This document shows, in pieces, positions 23,401 through 34,430 of a stretch of 64,000 bases of DNA. This DNA comes from Symbiodinium natans. Its lineage: Eukaryota; Sar; Dinophyceae; Suessiales; Symbiodiniaceae. Both the position numbers and the translations under genes were made by a program. The stretch is taken from assembly GCA_905221605.1 (NCBI GenBank), contig CAJNDS010000001.1, forward strand, positions 1,102,525-1,166,524, given 5' to 3'. The notes beneath the pieces are model-generated. The model was given only the letters and a program-made list of their open reading frames with translations. It was not told the origin of the DNA and did no database searches. Positions within the stretch are counted from its first letter, which is position 1. Every line of letters starts with the position of its first letter.

Positions 23401-24030
23401 AAAATGTGGCCAATATTCAATCCCTACATTTACGATTCCTATCTCAGAACACCAGCATTGTTGTTCGTTATCTGCCCACGAATCAATCATGTTGGGCGTC
23501 TTGTGGGTTGCTAGGCCGGTATGTCACAAGATTGCCCCCGCCGTGAACGCGGCATCAGGGCACAAGAGATGTCGGTGGGCTGCCTACGCCTGAATGAACC
23601 TCCAGGTAGATCCCAACCCTAAACCCCAAATCAGAATCGCACACCCGTGAGACCCGAAACCCAACAACCCTAAACGGTACGCAACCCCAAACCCAACAAC
23701 CCCAAACCCCAAACCAACCCGAAACCCTAAACCCTAAACCCCAAAACCTAAACCCTAAACCCCAAAACCGAAACCCTCCGCTGTCCCGGTGTCCTGGAGC
23801 ACCCCTGATCGCTCGCAGGATTGTACCTGGCCTGGGCAGCCCGCTCAGGGTTTAGGGTTTAAGGTTTAGGGTTTAGGGTTTAGGGTTTAGGGTTTACGGT
23901 TTACGGTTTAGGGTTTAGGGTTTAGGGTTTAGGGTTTAGGGTTTAGGGTCTGCGATTTAGGATACAAGGGTGTAGGGTTTAGGGTTGAGGGTTTAGGTGT
24001 GGGGCAGGGTTTAGGGCTTTAGTCCAAAGG

Positions 24031-26111
24031 GCTTTAGTTTACGTTGGGTTTGACCTTAATCGCCTTAGCTTCAAAGCCTGATATGGAAGCATTACAGCTC
24101 ATGAACAAGTCCATGAATGCACTATTACTACTACTCAAAGTCTTATGCGTTCATATTCTCTCTCATTAAAAAGAAGTTCAATCAGCATCATCATCCTGTG
24201 GGCTTGGAAACTAACCATTGTGAACTCCAAATCCGAAGGCTGCACCGCCGCAACGATGGAGCGGACAGTCCCCGGAAGTCATGTCGCTCCTCGGCCAACT
24301 CGCAGCCACACATCTGGCACAACTGACAAACGATAAAAAAACTTCAGAGGCGGAGACCACAGTGTTACAATAAAATGGAAGCTACTACAGCTAGTCATCC
24401 TGCCGGGCTCGTTGGAGGTCGAGAATGTCTAGAGCTAGAAGCATCTGACCTCGACCTCCATCCCAAAGGTCGTGGCTGTGTTGGAGTCGAACACCTTGAT
24501 GTTTGACGTCCGGATGTTCAGAACAGCCAGGCTGTTGAGGTCCATCCTCCAAAGGCTGCTGTTTGCCTCATAGTTGAGGCAGAAGAGGGGACCAAGTCAG
24601 TGGCCATGGGCTCACAGTAGCCTTGCAAGTTGCCATCGAGAAACGTGAGATAATATGTGGGAATTGCGCATGTAAACATATGGACTGCTATTTGACATAT
24701 CATCATGAGTTTTTTGACGCGCAAAGCCACATGCCCAACCTTGCTGAGTTGCAGGGCTCGCCTGCCGAGATCAGTGAATTTTGAAACACACTACAAGGAT
24801 CACAGGGTGGACAATCGCCAGATTGGCATACTTCGTTGCTGGAACTCAACTCGGCTGGACATGAGCCGTGGCTGAGGTGCTTTGCCAGTGCAGCGTTACA
24901 CTGTTACACGACAGGAGCCTTTCTGCACGGAGCATGGCACAAAACAGAATGACCAAGCAAATCAACGCCCCTACCATCTGGCTAAAACTTTTGAAGCAAT
25001 GAGTGAACGCGTCAACCTGAGGGGCGGACAGCCTGCGCCATGGCCCTGTTTGGAGAAGCAAAACCTAAGTGTTTGAGGCTCGGCGTGACATTTCAGCTGG
25101 ACTCCTGTAGTGAGCCGAACACGTTGATCAGGCAGAACGTGGCTGGACGAAGTAACACTTTCTGCAAGGTTACAAAGGTCGTACTCATCTGCTTCTGGCA
25201 TCCTGTCGCGTCGATGTGGTTGATTCATGTTGACCTCGAATTAAATAACCCCCCCCCCCTCCCCCGGTCTCAATTGCTTTTCTGTTTTCGCCCTGACCCC
25301 CTATTGACGCGGGGGCGGGGTCGGTCTGTCCCGAGCCGCCCCCAAGCCCTGACCTACACAAAAGAGGGGGGGGGGGGGGTTTATAATTATATTGAGTTCC
25401 GGGCTTGAGATTCCTCACTTGAGGGGGTGGGGGGGGGGGGGGGGTTTATAAATCTGAGGCTAAAATTAGCACGCGAGTTGTTTTGAAAAATGCTCTGTTG
25501 CATCTGTCTTGCGGGGCCTCTGTGCGCAGGCACCTGCCCACAAATTGTCTTGCAGTTCTAGACAAACAGGAACATGGGGAAATCTGCATCATGTCTGTCC
25601 GTATTGTCTTGGCTCTCGTTTTGTGCTCTTTCTGTACAACTTTGCTCCCCCGCTTTCTTACCATGCCATTCTAATTTGTTTCCGTGCTTTCGTGCAAGCT
25701 GTTAGTTCTGTTCATGTGATTTGCCTGTCTTCCGTGACAAAAGCTTGCTTCGTGTCTTTCTGCGCTGATCTGCTGCATTAGTTAGTGGTGCCTGTCTATA
25801 CTCACATCTTTTCGTTGGTGCTTTGCTTATGTTGTTTTGTATTCATTGATGGATTTATACTTCTCTCCGGACACATCTTCCTCCTGCATGGCTCTTCGTT
25901 TCTTTCTTTCTTTCTTCTTGCGTTCCTTGCTTCTTTGTTTGTTTCGTTCTTTCTGTCTTTATTGCTTGCTTTCTTTCAGTATGTCCGCCTTTCCTGGACA
26001 GATAGGTCCAGATGTGTGGGGACAGTGGATGGATGCTACGAGGAAGCAGAACAAAAGATAGAGCAAGTACGGGCTTGCCTATTTGAACGAAGAGAACAGG
26101 GCTTACACATG
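24031..26111. other. Longest stretch free of telomeric arrays
   Basis: About 2.1 kb with no TTTAGGG run. It holds the frameshifted gene remnant at 24435-24660, G homopolymers near 25365-25445 and a T-rich part. The pyrimidine tract 25885-25980 runs into CAG, and after it the plus strand reads MSAFPGQIGPDVWGQW and then RKQNKR to a TAG, possibly a terminal exon. Composition differs from the rest of the window. Confidence 0.6.
24435..24660 (-). pseudogene. Frameshifted C-terminal gene remnant
   Basis: Minus strand reads TFLDGNLQGYCEPMATDLV in one frame, then from about 24595 PLFCLNYEANSSLWRMDLN and VFDSNTATTFGMEVEVRCF to a TAG in another. The pieces fit one protein with a single frameshift. Family not recognised. 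Confidence 0.35.
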
Positions 26112-26520
26112 TGGGTTTAGGGTTTGGGGTTTAAGGTTTAGGGTTTAGGGTTCATAGGATGTGCTAAGATTAAGGAGGCAAAGGGCTAGGGGTCAGGCAG
26201 GTTAGCGTTGAATCAAAGGGGTCTAGGGAGCAAAGGGTTCTCAGCCAAGAAACCTACACTAAGCCCTAAGTGCTAAAACAGCCCCAAGCTTAAAACATTT
26301 AACCCTAACCCCTAAGCCCTTAACCCTAAGCCCTAAACCCTAAACCCTGAACCCTGAGCCCTATGCCCCAAACCCAAACCCTAATCCCAAAGCCCCAAGC
26401 TTCCAACCCTTAGTTGTCCAGTAACCTGAGGAAACTAAAGGTTAGCCTATATAGGATTAGAAGGCGAATATATTCCCCCAAACAAATTCAAAGCTACCTA
26501 CTCTACTACTAGGAACCCAA

Positions 26521-26639
26521 CCCATCTGGGCGAGCCCTAAACCCTAAACCCTAAATCCTAAACTCTAAACCCTGAAGCCTAAACCCTAAATCCTAAACTC
26601 TAAACCCTAAACCCTAAGCTTCCATAAGCCCATCTGGGC
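26521..26639 (+). repeat. Telomeric array flanked by 11-bp duplication
   Basis: CCCATCTGGGC is at 26521-26531 and 26629-26639 around the array 26535-26617. Confidence 0.7.
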
Positions 26640-26752
26640 CACCCAGCATACACTGAGTGCAACATCTCCCGGCGCGCCGCCGGCACTCAGAAACCTCGAC
26701 ACAAGCGCTTTCATCTCCCCTTGAGGATCCGTGGCTACACCTTGCGGACCAA
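26640..26752 (-). CDS. Putative coding exon
   Basis: Minus strand is open with GVATDPQGEMKALVSRFL then SAGGAPGDVALSVCW. A CGCAAG sequence, a possible acceptor, precedes it. Neighbouring island 26803-26885 is also open on both strands. Family unknown. Confidence 0.35.
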
Positions 26753-27002
26753 AATGAACCCTAAACCCTAAACCCTGAACCCTAAACCCTAAACCCTAAG
26801 CCAAAGCTCATGACGACTCGGGGAAGCAGTGCAAGTCGCCACGCCCCCTTCGGCCATGAAGCGACCGGCGCCAGCGCTTTTCCCTAAGTCCCAACAGCCC
26901 TAAAACCCTAAACAGTAAATCCTACAAACCCTAAAAAACATCCTGAACCCTAAACCCCCAAAACCCTAAACTTCAAACTCAAAACCCTAAAGCCCTACAA
27001 CC

Positions 27003-27324
27003 CTAAACCCTCGTGCTCCACGCGCGGTGCCTCTGCATGTCCATTGATTGCAACAACCGAAGATGCTGTCAACTTCGCCTTTCCCGTGTTTTTCTCCGAA
27101 GAAGTTGACTGAAATGGCGAGGGTTTCAACCTGTTCGCTTTGAGCAACCACTGCTGGGGGACGACGAAGGACCAAAGGTCCGCTGGCCGGAAATGCGGTC
27201 CTGCGTCGAACCACAGCGATATGTCAGTGAACTTTGAGAGGGGGCCCAAGCGACTTGTCATCATTCCTTGCATCTGCGACCCTGCTGCTGGGGCTGTGTG
27301 CACGCTTTGTCCAACGGAGTCCAA
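27003..27324 (-). CDS. Open frame, possible exon of an unidentified gene
   Basis: About 105 codons open on the minus strand, ending by running into a TTTAGGG-type repeat at the 3' side. It includes SLWFDAGPHFRPADLWSFVV and a lysine/serine-rich tail. No ATG at the left edge, so it is an exon or fragment; the first internal ATG is near 27273. No motif recognised. Confidence 0.35.
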
Positions 27325-27579
27325 CGGTTCACGAGTCTAAACCTTAAACGGCAGCGAAACCCTAAACCATAAACACTAAACCCTAAACAACAAGCAGACC
27401 CTGAAGCACCAAAGAAAAGAACCTGATGAGTCCGACGCGCACAATCCGAATACGCAGAATGGCAGGTTTAGGGTTTAGGGCTTAGGGCTTCGGGTACAGG
27501 CCTACACCCACAAAAGTTCTCCTGAACCGCCCAAACGCAAACCACCCGAAAACACCCCGATGCACAGCCCCTGTACATT

Positions 27580-27666
27580 GGGAGGTCCCCCCCTCATACT
27601 AACTGTCCTTGTGGGGAGTATAGTACCCCCGATTATAGGACTGTTAGTGTAAGGGGGAAACATCCC
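27580..27666. mobile_element. Inverted-repeat element, family A copy 4 (uninterrupted)
   Basis: Ends GGGAGGTCCCCCCC and GGGGGAAACATCCC, inner ACTAACTGTCC and GGACTGTTAGT. A CCCTAAA array begins a few bases outside the right end. Confidence 0.8.
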
Positions 27667-29034
27667 AACACTAAACCCTAAACCCTAAACCCTAAACCCT
27701 AAAGATCCGTCCGAACTGTGTACGAAACCGCTAAAGCACTACTACAAGCGCACCCCGGAGTCCAACAAACAGACCACCAAACCGTGGATCCTGAAACTGC
27801 TACACATATGAGGGCTCCCAAACCCTAAACCCTAAACCCTAAACCCTAAACCCTAAACCCTAAACCCTAAACCCTAAACCCTAAACCCTAATTAAACCCT
27901 AACCCCCAAGCGATGGTGAGTTCTCTACATGATGGTCACTTTGTTGGATCCCTATCTACTGCGGCCCCGAATGCTTGAGGCACGCACAAAGGGGTTCAGG
28001 GTTCGGGGTTCAGGGTTCAGGGTTCAGGGTTCAGGGTTTAGGGTTTAGGGTTTAGGGTTTAGGGTTTACGGTTTAGGGTTAGGGTTTAAGGGGAAAACTG
28101 ACCATAGAGATATAGATATAGATGCTAAACCACGAAGGGCACCTGACGCCGCTTGTTGCCTCCAAAACTCTCCCCCCGCCCTCCGAACCTCAACACAAAA
28201 AAACCTTGTAACCGAGGAGTCTTCCTGAACTTATAGCGCAAAGGTTCTACCATGCACAACCCTAAACACGTAAACGCCCTAAATCCCCAAACGCCGAACT
28301 CAGCTTCCCTGGCCCGAAACCGTTCAAAACCCTAAACCCTGAACCCTGAACCCTGAACCCTAAACCCCAAACCCTAAACCCTAAACCCTAAACCCTAACC
28401 CCTACGTTCAGGGCCCTCGCTTCACCGGGAAAAGCTCCAGGAGCTCGGCGCACCTTGCACTCATGGGTTTCCCTATACTCCCCGCCTCTAGAGGGTGGTA
28501 GGGTTTAGGGTTTAGGGTTTAGGGTTTAGGGTTTAGGGCTTAGGGCTTAGGGCTTAGGGCTTAGGGCTTAGGGTCTCTAAATACCCTTTATTTATGGGGG
28601 GAACCTAGGATGCAAGGGGTGAAGGTCTTCGGGTTTAGGTGTTTAAGGTTTCCATGTTCGGGGCTTGGGGTGAGTAGAGGTCTTCGGACTAAGGTTTGTC
28701 ATATCAAGCCTTTAAGCTCCACCCTAAACCCTAAACCCTAAACCCTAAACCCTAAACCCTAAACCCTAAACCCTAAACCCTAAACCCTAAACCCTAAACC
28801 TAAACCCCAATTAAACCCTGAACCCTAAACTTCCGAAGCCGTCCGTAAACCCTGTGTTTTCGCAGGGGGATTCGGGCCTCCATGCCCTTCGAAACCCTAG
28901 ACCGTCTAAACCCCAAAGCATCCGCGACATAGTCCCGAAGTCTTAGCGCCTACCAAAAAAAAGCGGGGGCCTCCTGAATCCGAAAGCCCTAAACCCGAAG
29001 CCCTGCGCCCTGAACGCGTGAGCCAGCGCGAAGC

Positions 29035-29280
29035 CTTACATCCAGCCAGCGTGGCTGAGGAGGAGGAGACTGCGTTCATGTTTCTCACACGGAGGTCTCG
29101 GCGGAAAAACCAAAAGATGGACAGTCTGCTGAACATCCGGATCACTTTGTAGGCATGCACGAGCGCATGTTGAGCAGTTGCGTAGACTCAGACGATGGCT
29201 GTCCACATCCAAGTCAGGACCGTCAGCGCGCGGGCGTACTTCACCACAGCATTCTGAAGATTCTTGACGGTAGCCCAGCC
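29035..29280 (-). pseudogene. Broken hydrophobic gene fragment
   Basis: After a CTAAAG acceptor the minus strand reads GWATVKNLQNAVVKYARALT and VLTWMWTAIV, then a TGA, then VYATAQHALVHAYKVIRMF and SIFWFFRRDLRVRNMN in the same frame. Two hydrophobic segments suggest a membrane protein. The in-frame stop suggests decay, unless a joint was missed. Confidence 0.35.
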
Positions 29281-30436
29281 CTTTAGGGGCGGGGGGGAGG
29301 AGGTTCGGGTGACCCTGATCAGTATTCCCAAGCCCGAAGCTCTATTTGGGCGATGTGGACCACGAGTATGGATCAGAGAGGGTTTAGGGTCTAGAGCGTC
29401 ATCTGCACCCTCAAAACCCTAAACCCTAAACTTACTTGTTTGTACTTTATGCCTTATGACTAGTATGCCACCCTGCTGCGTTCTTAGGCACCTGCAACAG
29501 AAGTAGCTTTAACATTCGGGGTATTGAAATTTCGCCTTCAGCCATGAGCCCTGCCAGCCCTGGACCAGGACTGGGAGTTTGGGGTTTCTGGGGTGTTTGC
29601 TTGTTGCTTTTTTGGGGGGGCCGGGGGGGGGGGGGTATCAAGGCAATGCGACTTCTTTGGGCAAAGAAAGTAATTCCTAAGTTCTAAACCCTAAACCCCG
29701 CCCGAGCAACTGGGGAGTTCTTAAGGGAAGGGGGTTCATGGGGGGTAGGTACCTGGAGAACCTTAGGGAAGCTTAGGGAGCCTTGGGGAGTAGTGGGGAG
29801 TATTTGGGAACCTTGGGTTGCACACCTCTAAACCCTAAACCCTAAACCCAAAACCCAAAACTTTTGGATTTAGGGTATAATTAGGGCCCTTGGGGGGGGT
29901 ACCCTGGGCTTGAAACCCTGAAAAGCCAAATCATGCTTGAAACTCTGCGGGTTTATACCTGATCCAAAGAAGTCACGGCCCAAAGCTCAAAACGGTGCCT
30001 CTTGCGACGTTCTTGCCGCAGTGCACCCAGGATCACCGCCAACTCCTTGTTTCATAGGGCTTTTGGCTTTTCAACCGTAGACCCTGAACCGTATGGTTAG
30101 AAACCGTACCTTGCTTCTGGGCTACCTAAAGAGATTTACAACAACACACAGAACTGCTCCCTGCCCACAACCCCCCCCCCCCCCCCCACGCCAACCCACA
30201 CCAAAAAGCGCCCATAAGGCTTGACGAAGTTTGATTTGGGCGCTTAGTTGGGCACTTAGGACCACCCTCCACCCTTCCCGTTTGTAGGGTTGAGGGTTAA
30301 GGGTTTGGGGTTTTGCCCCCACCCCGCCCCCCCCAGCCAGCACACCACAACGCCTCGAGACCCACAGCAACAACCCCTCGTCTACGTTGAAGAAGTTACC
30401 AAGCCATACATCCCATAACCCACATCACCTCAACCC

Positions 30437-30541
30437 TACCAAGAGTAACCTTGGGAAAAAAGGGTACCCTTTTTGGTTTAAGTTTAAGGGGCTGGACAAA
30501 AGGGAACCTAAGCCCCAAAAAGAGGGAATACGGGCCTACTC
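30437..30541. mobile_element. Element family E copy 3 (clean copy)
   Basis: Reads TACCAAGAGTAACCTTGGG, AAAGGGTACCCTTTTTGGTT, AAGGGAACCTAAGCCCC and AGGGAATACGGGCCTACTC without interruption. Confidence 0.7.
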
Positions 30542-30685
30542 GCTCCGATAGAGCGTCGGCCAAGCTAAACTTGCTCTCCGAATCGAGCTCCCCGACTCAC
30601 AGCCCGGCACCCTGAACACCTGAAAGCCTAAACCCTAAACCCGAAACCCTGTTAGCCCCCAAGCCCCTCCCCCAAAAAAGAAACA

Positions 30686-30879
30686 GAAGCCCCTGAAGGG
30701 CCTGGTAGACATGGAAGGCTCCCTGGCCCTAAACCCTGAACCCTGAACCCTGAACCCTGAACCCTAAACCCTAAACCCTGTACCCTAAACCCTAAACCCT
30801 AAACCCTAAACCCTAAACCCTAAACCCTACAAAAAAAAAGGAAGCCCTTAGAAGCGCCTGGTAGACATGGAAGGCTCCC
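30686..30879 (+). repeat. Telomeric array flanked by about 38-bp duplication
   Basis: Left 30686-30723 and right 30841-30879 share CCTGGTAGACATGGAAGGCT and the bases around it with few differences. The CCCTGAA/CCCTAAA array (30726-30828) lies between. Confidence 0.9.
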
Positions 30880-31169
30880 AGCTCCACGGAGTATCGCTCG
30901 GGATCCTCAAGGAACCTCGAGCCGATCAGGGCTCCACCCTAAACCTTAAACCTTTGTAGGGTCTAGGGTTTAGGGTTTAGGGTTTAGGGTTTAGGATTTA
31001 GGGTTTAGGGCCTACATAATTAAGTATCAAGATTCTCCTCCTTAAGGTCCCTAATATGACTTTTCCCTAAACCCTAAACCCTAAACCCTAAACCCTAAAC
31101 CCTAAACCCTAAACCCTAAACCCTAAACCCTAAACCCTAAACCCTAAACCCTAAACCCTAACCCTACGG

Positions 31170-34100
31170 AAGTGCCGCCGCGCTGCGCTCCCCGCGCCAC
31201 GCGGCAGCTGCGCGCGCCGAGCCGGCGCAGCGCCGTGGACAGGGCCTAATCTAGGGCTGTCATGGAAAGAGGGGTTTAGGGTTTAGGGTTTAGGGCTAGG
31301 GTTTATAGGGTTGAGGTTTAGACCTCATAGGGTTTTTCGAGGGGCCGAGCCTGGGGTTGAGTGTTGAGGGCATTCTGTGTTACCGTCGGCTTTCTCAGGA
31401 AAGGGACGAACAAAGAATGGCAGGAGTACAAAAAACAACATAACAGGCAAATACGCAAAGATACGATAAACGCAAAATGAAAACATTAGTTCATAACATT
31501 TGCAATAAAAAACAATCAGTTGGCGTAGTAGTTGTGGTGGTAGTAGTTCGTATTTTGGTAGTTCTCTAAATTAGGGTCCCTTGTTTGGGTCCGGCATAAT
31601 ACGGCACCCTCAAAAAAGAAGAAGCCATTAGAAGGGACCCTACCTAGTTTAGAGAACTACCAATATATTCTTAAAATACGACAAGCGGTATATATATATA
31701 TATATAGAGGTGTTTAGGGTTGAGGGACCTTACTCTAGACCCTAAAACCCAACCCTGAGACCCCAAACCCTAAGACCCTAAGACCCTAAGACCCTAAGAC
31801 CCTAAGACCCCAAGACCCCAAGACCCTAAGACCCTAAGACCCTAAGACACTAAGACCCTGAGACCCTGAAACCCTAAACCCTAAACCCTAAGACCCCTAC
31901 ACCCTACACCCTAAACCCTAAACCCTAACCCCTAAATAATAAATAAATTAACATAGAAATTTATACATATATATATATATATAACGCTACGAAAGATCCG
32001 CTGCCGTGGCACCGTGGCGCGCTGCTCGTGCTCTCGGCGGCGCTGGCGCAGCGCCGCCCTCCGCTCCTGGAACATGGAAGAGGGGTTTAGGGTTTAGGGT
32101 TTAGGGTTTAGGGTTTAGGGTTTAGGGTTTAGGGTTTAGGGTTTAGGGTTTAGGGTTTAGGGCTGTGGGTTTGGGGTTTTAAGTCTATAGGGCTTACCGA
32201 TGTTTGGGGCTTGGGGTTTGGGGTTTCAGGTTGCAATGGGATCCCTAAGCCTTCTCTTAAACCTGTTTTCTTGGTTGCTCTTTAACCCCCCAATGAAAGT
32301 TTAGCTCTTAGCTCCCTTAATATGAAGTTAGAGGAACCCTAAACTTATACAGTGATAAAGTTGTAGTAAAGTCCCACGAAGTTTTTACTTAAGTTTGAAA
32401 ACAAGGCACCAAATACATCTACATTAGATACAGCTGTAGCTCCATTGCCCGAGCCCCATGGGTGGCGATCGCAACCCTAAACCCTAAATCTCAAACCCTA
32501 AACCCTAAACCCTAAACCTAAGCCCTAAGCCCTGAAAGCCGTTAAAGCCTAAACCCTAAACCCTAAACCCTAGCCCTAAACCATAAACCCTAAACCCTAA
32601 AACCCTAAACCCAAAACCCTATAACCCTAAACCCTATGACCTATAATCCTAAACCCTAAACCCTAAACCCTGGACCCTAAACCCTAAACCCTATACCCTA
32701 AACCCTAAACCCTGAACCCCAAACCCTAAACCCTAAACCCTAAACCCCAATCCTCCAAATCCCGGCGACTCGCTGCCCGCCGCGCCGCGGTCTCCGCGCA
32801 GGCGCGGCGGAGGTCATCGAGGCGCCGGCCTTGGGTTTAGGGTTTAGGGTTTAGGGTTTAGGGTTTAGGGTTTAGGGTTTAGGGTTTAGGGTTTAGGGGT
32901 TAGGGGTTAGGGGTTTTGGGTGTGGGGTTTAGGGTTCAGATTGGGTGCAGGGTTTAGGGTTTAGGGTTTAGGGGTTTAGGGTGTGGGGTTTAGGGTTCAG
33001 TTTGGGTCCCCTGACATTGAAACCCTGATATAAACTGTACATCATAAAGGGCCCATACTTCGGATCTCTGGTTGGGGGGTGCTTGTGTTTTTCAGGGTTT
33101 AGGGGTTGGGGTTTGGGGTTTAAGGTTTAGTTTAGGGTCTAGGGTCTAGGGTCTAGGGTCTAGGGTCTAGGGTCTAGGGTCTAGGGTCTAGGGTCTAGGG
33201 TCTAGGGTCTAGGGTCTAGGGTCTAGGGTCTAGGGTCTAGGGTTTAGGGTTTAGGGTAGCTAAGCCCGAAGAGTGCCAGGAGGAGGTCAAACGATGCCAT
33301 CTCCACACGAAGCCAAGCTGCTGGCGCAAAGCTTTTAGTGCTCATTGTGTGTGTATAGGGTGGTACGGGGCTCCCTAAAACCCTAAACCCTGCACCCTAA
33401 ACTCTAAACCCTAAACCGTAGAATATGGGCCGAAGGGCGCATCTCCTGGCATCGCGCGCGCAGCGCTGCGCGCTGCGACCAGCGTGCGTAGTCTGGCCTC
33501 GGCGAAGACATCCAGGTTTAGGGTTTAGGCTAGGGTTTAGGGTTTAGGGTTTAGGGTTTAGGGTTTAGGGTTTAGGGTTTAGGGTTTAGGGTTTAGGGTT
33601 CAGGGTTTAGGGTTTAGGGTTTAGGGTTTAGGGTTTAGGGTTTAGGGTTTAGGGTTTAGGGTTTAGGGTTTAGGGTTTAGGGTTTAGGGTTTAGGGTTTC
33701 GGGTTTCTGGTTTCGGGTTTCGGGTTTAGGGTTTAGGGTTTAGGGTTTAGGGCTTGGGGTTGACCCATACAGAACTTAGGTTTTAGGGCTTGGCGCTTAC
33801 GGATTGGGGATTGAGCCCCGGAATAAGAAACCATCAGGGGAATCTATTGGGGCCATTGCTTTCAGGCTTTCTAGGACCTGTCTGGGTTGAGGGTTTCGGA
33901 TTTACGGTTTAGGGTCGGATGCCGGCCCATTCCGAACCGCCCAGCCCACCCACCCATCCACTCAAACCCCAAAAGCCCAGTCTCTTGACCCTTAAACCCC
34001 CAACAACCCTTCCTCAAACCCCAAACCCAAACCGCAAACCCCAAACCCTAAACCCCACAAACCCTAAACCCAAAACCCCAACCCAGACCCAAAACCCCAA

Positions 34101-34430
34101 ACCCCAAACCCCAAACCCAAAACCCAAAACCCAAACTCAAACTCAAACCCCAAAACCCAAAGCCCCAAACCCTAAACCCCAAATTCCAAAACCCTAAACT
34201 CCAAAACCCTAAACCCCAAACCCCCCAAACCCCAAAGCCCACACCCCAAACCCCAAACCCTAAACCCTAAACCGCAAACCCTAAACCCCAAACCCAAAAC
34301 CCCAAACCCTAAACCCTAGCCCTAAACCCTAAACCCTAAACCCTAAACTCCAAAAAGCGAGCGGCTCAAGGGCGGCCCTCGCCCCCTCGGCCTTCGCCGC
34401 GGCACCGCGGCGGTCCCACTGCCGCACGAC
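31170..34430 (-). CDS. Possible Ala/Arg-rich coiled-coil gene with telomere-filled introns
   Basis: Five GC-rich islands on the minus strand can be joined in one frame: 34430-34377 (VVRQWDRRGAAAKAEGAR), about 33497-33470 (ARLRTLVAA), 32829-32762 (RLDDLRRACAETAARRAASR), 32066-32019 (ERRAALRQRRREHEQR) and about 31245-31170 (ALSTALRRLGARS). Each begins after AG (for example TTCCAG|GAGCGG) and can end at GC or GA, the pattern proven in the sulfotransferase gene. The product would be a charged helical coiled coil. Introns of 640-880 bp would consist largely of telomeric arrays, including the longest array in the window. An upstream island at 35195-35285 could be an earlier exon. GC-rich islands are open in several frames, so this is only a model. 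Confidence 0.3.
31550..31679. mobile_element. Inverted-repeat element (family I)
   Basis: GTATTTTGGTAGTTCTCTAA and AGGGTCCCTT on the left are mirrored by AAGGGACCCT and TTAGAGAACTACC with AAAATAC on the right. Confidence 0.75.
31740..31935 (+). repeat. 8-bp variant array CCCTAAGA
   Basis: CCCTAAGA octamers, with CCCCAAGA and CCCTGAGA variants, turning to CCCTAAA at the right end. Confidence 0.9.
33110..33258 (+). repeat. Homogeneous variant array TCTAGGG
   Basis: About 17 successive TCTAGGG units, then two normal TTTAGGG units. The same one-base variant throughout means local amplification, not separate mutations. Confidence 0.95.
33514..33758 (+). repeat. Longest TTTAGGG array in the window
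   Basis: About 245 bp of TTTAGGG units with a few TTCAGGG and TTTCGGG variants near the right end. Confidence 0.95.

Larger units (their letters stand above)
22656..24030. repeat. Telomeric arrays and unique DNA
   Basis: Arrays at 22820-22890, 22962-23000, 23620-23775 (degenerate) and 23846-23950. A 19-base T run is at about 23067. Element J is listed separately. No gene recognised. Confidence 0.8.
26112..31169. repeat. Telomeric-repeat-studded region
   Basis: Arrays at 26112-26155, 26290-26370, 26757-26800, 27669-27705, 27820-27905, 27990-28095, 28325-28405, 28498-28575, 28722-28830, 30960-31010 and 31066-31165. Island 28410-28500 is open on the minus strand. Stretch 29285-30420 has few repeats, G runs at 29610-29640 and a C run at 30169-30187, and no gene I can support. 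Confidence 0.8.

Noticed and set aside
23143-23514. 123-codon open frame on the plus strand
   Set aside because: It reads through both arms of hairpin element J, so the peptide is a by-product of the repeat.
33919-34242. Frames rich in 'NPKPQTL' or 'GFGVWG'
   Set aside because: These are the translated telomeric heptamer and its CCCCAAA variant; many other short frames in the window end in such peptides for the same reason.
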